DNA of 64,000 nt from Cheilinus undulatus (lineage: Eukaryota > Chordata > Actinopteri > Labriformes > Labridae). Under the pieces are notes generated by a model, which was given only the letters and a program-made list of their open reading frames with translations, was not told the origin of the DNA and searched no databases. Below are positions 59,201-64,000 of this stretch, piece after piece. The stretch covers positions 29,021,157 to 29,085,156 of the forward strand of contig NC_054875.1 of NCBI RefSeq assembly GCF_018320785.1, written 5' to 3'. The position numbers were made by a program, and so were the translations under genes. Position 1 is the stretch's first letter. Each line of letters starts with the position of its first letter.

Positions 59201-62200
59201 CATGATCCATAAATCAAATACCACACGTTGCAAACAAGAACTACTTAAACATTAGCAGGAAAATGTCTTCACTACAGATCCATTAGTAACTTACCCTTTC
59301 ATGCAGTCTTTCACCATCTGAGTCGATAGATGTGTTGCACCAGGGACCCTGAAGAACAAATACAAACGTTATGGGTACCAGCAGCTTTTGCCTGCAGTGA
59401 GACGTTTCTACCACTAGGTGTCAGTCTAAGCCAAATCCTCTGGCTTGTGTGAAGTTAGACTTGGCCTGTGCCCAGCCTCAGTCAGCCCAAAGTGGGTCAA
59501 AGCAGGTCCATAAGAGTTTTGTATACACTTTGACTCGGGCTTTCCCTATTAGGTCATGAGAGGGTTCTTGGAGATGGGACTCGCAGACGCTACGTGTTGC
59601 TACTGTCAGGGACGGAAAGAAAGAGCCTCTTTATATGTCTGATACTACTACTACATCCATAGATGGAGAGCTGTTCAGGAAGACAAAGACCAGACTATGA
59701 CCGACCCGTTTGGTCTACCACAAGTTTCCTATGATTCATCAAGCCAGATGACTTTCTAATCGAATGATCAATGAAGTGGTTGATTAAGAAAGAGCAGGAC
59801 TGACCGGTGACTCAGGGACGTGGTCATCTTCCCGGGAGAAGGAGCTGTTGAAAGCTTTGTTGAAGGTTTCACTGTTTTGTTTGTGCCGTTCAATGGTGGC
59901 CAGGATCACCTGAGAGTCAGAGGGGTAGTAGACAGAAGAGGAGGAGGGGAGAGATCACAGAGGAAGACAAAAAAAGGGATTATTGATAATGCTTTTATTT
60001 GTATGTATGTATTTTAAACTGCATTCTTACACCAGAAGCAAAACGGTTTGATCTACTCTTTTAAAAATTCTGTTATTTTGCATCAAAGGATTATGTAGTA
60101 AGGTAAGATATAAATTCCCCCTTCAAAACCTCTAAGGTTTCATACAGTTGTCCCTTACTTTGTAACCTTCCAGTTTTTATTTAAACCTGTCTCTGATGCT
60201 TACAGTTTAATAACAAAAACAAAATCCCTCCCATTCCCCATCCTACCCTCCCTACAATCCTGCAAAATGTTTTAATCAGCTTTTCTCTGCCGTAATGGGC
60301 TAAATGAGCAATAATGAGGGGCTTTATTAGAGAATTTAATTCCCAAACACTCTGAATGAGTGTGGGGAGGAAATCTTGCTAATTCAATTCTCTAATAAAT
60401 CAGAACTACAGGCAAAGGGCCTCAATGCTACATGTGAAAGGGTGACTGTAAGTGCAGAGGTGTTGGGATGTGATCCTTGCCTGTATCCAGTCTTCCTTCT
60501 CCTCAGCAGTCCTGTAAAACACAATAATAACACAAGTTTATTAGCCTAAACTGCAATAAAGAAAATCTAATTGGCATTTGATGCATATCATAATAAATAT
60601 TCATAATCTGAGTTCACACTCTTGCAGCGTAAAGCAAAAGCAAGTGTAGTTGAAGCTCTGTAACAGCAAACATGAGTTAGCCGGCTAATTGTGGTAGCAG
60701 ACATAGATATCTTACACATAGATGCTGCCTGTTCAAACGGGAAAAACATCATTATAAGTGCCATAAAGAGCATATAAAGAGGGGTTGCTGCAGTTCAAAA
60801 TAAACATAAGTCTATGACAGCTGGAGGTAAATCCTTGATTAAAATATTCATAAGTCCCTGTAATGTGGATTGATTTTTGTTTTATCACAAATGTCATACA
60901 TGTATCTATAATCCAGGATATTTGATCAAATGAAAAAAAGGCACGTTTTCATACAGAAATGCTTCTTTCTGTAAAAGATTACTACGATTCTCTGAAAACA
61001 AAGAGTCACGTTTGTATTAGTAAAGCTATATGGCTTTATTATTTACAGCAAAGTTATCTTGAGTTAAAATTGATGCTAAATCCTGAGAAATGCAAACTTG
61101 CAATGTTCTCAAACTCAAAGAAAAAGTTGTTGAACCTTCCTTCTATTAATACGTTTCAGGATGATAATTGCCTAAGTCAAATTGTGACACCTGTCTAACC
61201 CTACTCTCCTAACGCTGTTGATTCATTGTGACCTATTGCCTATATCCTCAGCCAATCAGAGAGCTTGTTAAAGTCCATACACACTATATGCTTAAGTCAT
61301 CAATCAGTTATTACCTACTAAGTCACTCTTATTCACTAAGTACTCTTTGTTGTGGCTTTTTTTTTTTTAAAGAAACTTGTTCATGCATCTGGTAGAACTT
61401 AATGTTAAAGTATAAATTAAAAAATCCTGTGTTTTCCAAAACATGTGTTTTTTCTTTTTTTCTGAAAACTTTAAAATATGACTCAGGCAATTATGCTATG
61501 AGGCCAATGATACGCATTCCTCTTCTCCATGCCTTAAATCTTTTGATACTGCATACCAGTGTTTCCCAACTTTTCTCTGGTGACCCACTTTTTATGAGGT
61601 ACCTACCACTGTGATCCAAAAGTGTAGTTTTTTGTACATTATTGATGATCAAGTCTGCCTTAGTCCCGTCCTTGGCTGGTTGGTTGAGCTGATGGCTGGG
61701 GTAACATTAATTTTGGACTAAAGCTGGTCCTGACCCGGCACTTTCTGTTTTACAAGCTATCTTTGTATGCCTGGGCCCCTGAGTCCTCAGTAGCTATCTG
61801 GTCTGGAAAAATGTATTCTTTTTTCTATTTACCAAGCATCAATTACTGGGACTTTTGCCATCCAGGGTTTTTTGTTTGTTTTCTTGTGGCTAAGAAGGTG
61901 AGTGTGATAGGGTGGAGCCCCCCCCATGTGAATATATTGTATACAGAGCTTAAATTTATTAGACCACCTGCCAGATTTGTCTCAAAGACCATCCAGCATC
62001 ATGAAGTGCTTTAATGCTGACTCTTTCATTTTCAGTGAGCTCTCCACGTTTTACCATTTTGAACAGGAATGAGGAATTTCAAACTGAATTCACCTAAATT
62101 TGAGCCGGCTCACTGGGTTTCTCTGAGAAGTCAGAAATTAATCTAGCATAACATTCAACCACTAAAACTCATTTTTCTCTTCATGAATGCAAGTAAATAA

Positions 62201-63990
62201 CTATAATATGACATATTAATCAAGAAATTTTTATGTGCTTTACTATTTTTTCAGTCTTTTTGTAAATCAGTAAATTTGAAAATTCATGGATAACAATAAT
62301 TATTATTTTTTAGCATTAAAAATATCATTTGGGTTAAAGAGCTTCTACATATTGGTATATTAACCATTGCAGAAATATAACAAATGATTTTGGTCATTAC
62401 CAATGCTGTTCATTTCGGGCAGCTGTGGCATAAACCTTACTTTGGTTAGGGTTAGGGTGGTCTAATAAATTTGTTAAGCACTGTATAATAAAACATCATT
62501 CTGAAAAATAATTTGGCGACCCAAAAAAATTCCCCCGACCCAAATAAGGATCCCGACCCAGACTTTGGGAATGAGCGCTGTAGGCCATGGGGCACTGAGG
62601 TTTATAACTAATCTGACACAATCTAAATTTATATATCAGTATATGGAAATGTACTGCTTTCACTTAAAAAAGTTGTCACAGTGTTAATCATCCATCTACA
62701 CATTGTAAAGTCTAAAATGAATTTATACCAGCAAATACAAAAAGGAAAAAAGTTCTCAAGTGAATATTATATGCCCCTATTCATGTATTAACTATGCAGC
62801 CTATCAGAGTGTCTTTTATGATACAAACACTGTTTGCTCTATTGAACTGCATTACAGGATAAATCATTTTAGTATTAAAACCTGAATAGTCATTTGATTT
62901 GTGATGTATTACTGATGATGGTTAAACAATCTAAAATTTGAAAACTGTTTGAAAATCAATGCACATGTCATCAAAGTGTAAACATTTTAATCATGGATAA
63001 ACCTCTACCATCCTAGACTTACATTCATTTTGAACAGGGGTATCCCCCTCAAAAATGGAGCCTTGTATTGTTGTTTGGTTTAACCTAACATGCTATGAAT
63101 GTAGCAAGCTAAGGGTTTTCACAAGCTGCAACAATTTAAAGTGCTGGTATTAATGTTGTGCAGTTATTTTGTGTATAAAAAACTATTTCTAGAGTGTTTT
63201 GATTTCAAATATTTGTCTGTTACAGTAGAAAAGAAAATAAAGTGTTTACAATGTTATTGTGGTCTGTTATTGTGTGTGTGTTAAGTATAAAAAAGGTTTT
63301 GATAGGAGAAAATGTAAATAAAATTCCTGCTTAAAAAAATGATACAAAATTCATGTTTAATAAATGATTCTAAGCACACATTCATATTATACCTCATTTA
63401 TTTTTACTCTATCTTTATTTTAAGTTACCTTTTGACATATCCTGAGAGTTTCTTGCAACAAATAATTTAAAGCTCTTACCTGGCCTGCAGCTCAAGTGAA
63501 CGCTGCTTTCCAGTGATGGCAAACGTATGAGGAAGGTTCTGCTTCACATTTTCCTGCACCTAAGGCCAAGAAACAGAGAATGAATCAGACCCAGCTGCAC
63601 AAGCAAAAGAAAAGAAAGGAAAAAAGCATCTAGCAGAACAGAAGAAGAAGCAGATCTGCACCTCCATGCCAGCGATGTCGATCCTCTCTCTGACACTGAA
63701 CTTCTGTCCCATCAGTCTGAGTTTAGGCACGCAGTATAGCAACATATTGTTGAACTAGATCAGAGGAAGAAAATATCAGATAGTCAGACACAGGAACCAA
63801 TAAAAAGGGAGATTTTCTCTAATTTAACACCTCTGGCTCTCACCAAGTAGAGGTATCTGTCTTGTGCTGTTCCATTTTTGGCTGACATCTTCTTGATATG
63901 TCCTTCTTTGATGAGCTCATTGGCTGGGTTTACGATGTCTTCTTCTCCTCCAAGCCTCTCATAAACCTCCAGCAGCTTGTGCATCTTCTC
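52980..63990 (-). CDS. fgd3: FGD3-type RhoGEF, C-terminal PH-FYVE-PH (5' end beyond window)
   Basis: FYVE, RhoGEF and PH domain protein; the family activates CDC42-type GTPases and shapes actin. Eleven exons on the minus strand give about 375 residues: the end of the DH-PH linker and PH1 (63844-63990, 63662-63754, 63480-63559, 60481-60511), a helical linker (59805-59909, 59295-59348), a FYVE finger over two exons (56335-56436, 56053-56181) with eight cysteines and RKHHCKSCG, and PH2 over two exons (54845-54985, 52980-53225). PH1 shows [20 protein letters not shown] and [16 protein letters not shown], typical of FGD proteins. The catalytic DH domain should lie to the right of 64000. Naming as FGD3 rather than another FGD rests mainly on synteny with susd3, card19 and ninj1. 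Stop TAG at 52980-52982. Confidence 0.93.
53226..54844. other. fgd3 intron with Tc1 remnant
   Basis: Contains the Tc1 fragment at about 54220-54740; otherwise no recognisable exon. Confidence 0.7.
54220..54740 (-). mobile_element. Tc1-like transposon fragment
   Basis: CCCACAGCATGATGCTGCCA, TTTCATCAGACCAGAGAATC and CTCCAAGTGGGCTTTCATGT are the reverse complement of conserved Tc1 transposase DNA (SIMLWGC and WSDE regions). It is a different Tc1 subfamily from the 46.3-kb copy. Confidence 0.85.
54845..54985 (-). CDS. fgd3: fgd3 exon, start of PH2
   Basis: 141 nt, phase 0, acceptor GTCTTTCTAG, donor GACAG|GTAAGA. It encodes [20 protein letters not shown] and then [20 protein letters not shown], the first strands of the second PH domain. 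Confidence 0.93.
56053..56181 (-). CDS. fgd3: fgd3 exon, second half of FYVE finger
   Basis: 129 nt, acceptor TTCTGCAG, donor GGAG|GTGAGA. It encodes [20 protein letters not shown] and [12 protein letters not shown], with the last four zinc cysteines, then a short basic linker. Confidence 0.94.
56335..56436 (-). CDS. fgd3: fgd3 exon, first half of FYVE finger
   Basis: 102 nt, acceptor TTTTTTCCAG, donor AGCG|GTGAGC. It encodes a Lys-rich lead then [20 protein letters not shown] and SCGA, supplying four of the eight zinc cysteines and the basic RKHHC motif for phosphoinositide binding. Confidence 0.95.
56437..59294. other. fgd3 intron
   Basis: 2.86 kb. Contains a 97-codon plus-strand frame at 57328-57621 that I do not recognise and an inverted-repeat element at 58201-58881. 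Confidence 0.6.
58201..58881. mobile_element. Inverted-repeat DNA element, about 680 bp
   Basis: CATGGTCTTGAGTACCCCAG at the left mirrors CTGGGATACTCAAGTCCATG at the right with two mismatches. Non-coding; no target duplication defined. Confidence 0.55.
59295..59348 (-). CDS. fgd3: fgd3 exon, linker before FYVE
   Basis: 54 nt, phase 0, acceptor TGTTCTTCAG, donor AAGG|GTAAGT. It encodes [18 protein letters not shown]. Conservation of this linker is weak in the family, so it rests on splice signals and phase. Confidence 0.75.
59805..59909 (-). CDS. fgd3: fgd3 exon, post-PH helix
   Basis: 105 nt, phase 0, acceptor CTGACTCTCAG, donor CACCG|GTCAGT. It encodes [20 protein letters not shown] and then [15 protein letters not shown]; the [11 protein letters not shown] motif is typical of FGD proteins. 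Confidence 0.92.
60481..60511 (-). CDS. fgd3: fgd3 micro-exon, PH1 C-terminal helix, GC donor
   Basis: 31 nt after TTTTACAG. It encodes (R)[10 protein letters not shown], the Trp-containing end of the PH fold. The donor is CAG|GCAAGG rather than GT; no GT donor keeps the frame. Confidence 0.9.
61557..62580. mobile_element. hAT-like remnant
   Basis: Left end CAGTGTTTCCCAACTTTTC and right end ACTTTGGGAATGAGCGCTG are imperfect inverted repeats, with CGACCC-rich sequence by the right end. No 8-bp duplication seen. Interrupted by the MITE. Confidence 0.55.
61944..62483. mobile_element. Tc1/mariner-type MITE, 540 bp
   Basis: CAGAGCTTAAATTTATTAGA and the mirrored TCTAATAAATTTGTTAAGCA end region form inverted repeats, flanked by TA. 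Near the right end is GGTTAGGGTTAGGG. Confidence 0.7.
63480..63559 (-). CDS. fgd3: fgd3 exon, PH1
   Basis: 80 nt, acceptor GGCCTTAG, donor GCCAG|GTAAGA, phase 2 out. It encodes [20 protein letters not shown] then SLELQA, the strand leading to the PH1 C-terminal helix. Confidence 0.92.
63662..63754 (-). CDS. fgd3: fgd3 exon, PH1 core
   Basis: 93 nt, phase 0 both sides, acceptor TGATCTAG, donor GAG|GTGCAG. It encodes [20 protein letters not shown] and [11 protein letters not shown], the beta strands of PH1. Confidence 0.94.
63844..63990 (-). CDS. fgd3: fgd3 exon, DH-PH linker and start of PH1
   Basis: 147 nt, acceptor TTATCTTCAG at the window edge, donor TTG|GTGAGA. It encodes [20 protein letters not shown], then [20 protein letters not shown] and YLYL, a hallmark FGD sequence. 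Confidence 0.94.
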
Positions 63991-64000
63991 CTGAAGATAA

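Larger units (their letters stand above)
60512..63479. other. fgd3 intron with nested elements
   Basis: 2.97 kb between PH1 exons. Holds a hAT-like remnant (61557-62580) with a MITE inside it (61944-62483). Confidence 0.65.

Overview
This is a vertebrate, almost certainly teleost fish, genomic window. Genes are split into short exons with GT-AG introns (one GC-AG), and the space between them is filled with fish-type transposable elements: several broken Tc1-like elements, hAT-like non-autonomous elements, tRNA-derived SINEs, an L1/Tx1-type LINE fragment and satellite-like arrays. I rebuilt four protein-coding genes exon by exon, and every coding junction I propose keeps the reading-frame phase. 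They are ninj1 (+, from 6.2 to 12.5 kb, first exon not found), card19 (-, 24.0 to 13.2 kb), susd3 (-, 33.3 to 25.1 kb) and the 3' part of fgd3 (-, from the right edge to 53.0 kb). From memory, the human 9q22 block has the same order and relative orientation (FGD3, SUSD3 and CARD19 in one direction, NINJ1 facing them). This synteny and the exon-level protein matches support each other.

Layout. 1-6.2 kb: repeats upstream of the first recognisable ninj1 exon, including a Tc1 remnant, a promoter-bearing repeat with a second copy at 39.7 kb, and a 600-bp C/T-rich minisatellite. 6.2-12.5 kb: two ninj1 coding exons around a 5.9-kb intron. 12.5-13.2 kb: tail-to-tail gap between ninj1 and card19. 13.2-24.0 kb: six card19 coding exons; the fourth intron carries a broken LINE and a SINE, and the fifth a 375-bp hAT-like element and a SINE. 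24.0-25.1 kb: short card19/susd3 spacer with two tetranucleotide microsatellites. 25.1-33.35 kb: five susd3 exons, with a Tc1 element interrupted by a 449-bp hAT element, and in the first intron a GCTA-rich array interrupted by a 1,300-bp transposon. 33.35-52.98 kb: gene desert made of repeats. 52.98-64.0 kb: eleven fgd3 exons encoding the C-terminal PH, FYVE and PH region (about 375 residues); the RhoGEF domain lies beyond the window.

The genes are not an operon. Ninjurin-1 drives plasma-membrane rupture in lytic cell death, CARD19 is a membrane-anchored CARD protein, SUSD3 is a single-pass sushi protein, and FGD3 is a CDC42-type guanine-nucleotide exchange factor. The most useful observations are the exact gene models (including a 7-nt first coding exon, frame-neutral membrane exons and a GC-AG intron), the nested transposons with intact target duplications, and a composite repeat family that occurs three times and contains its own internal array. 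I see no sign of a new enzymatic or defence system.
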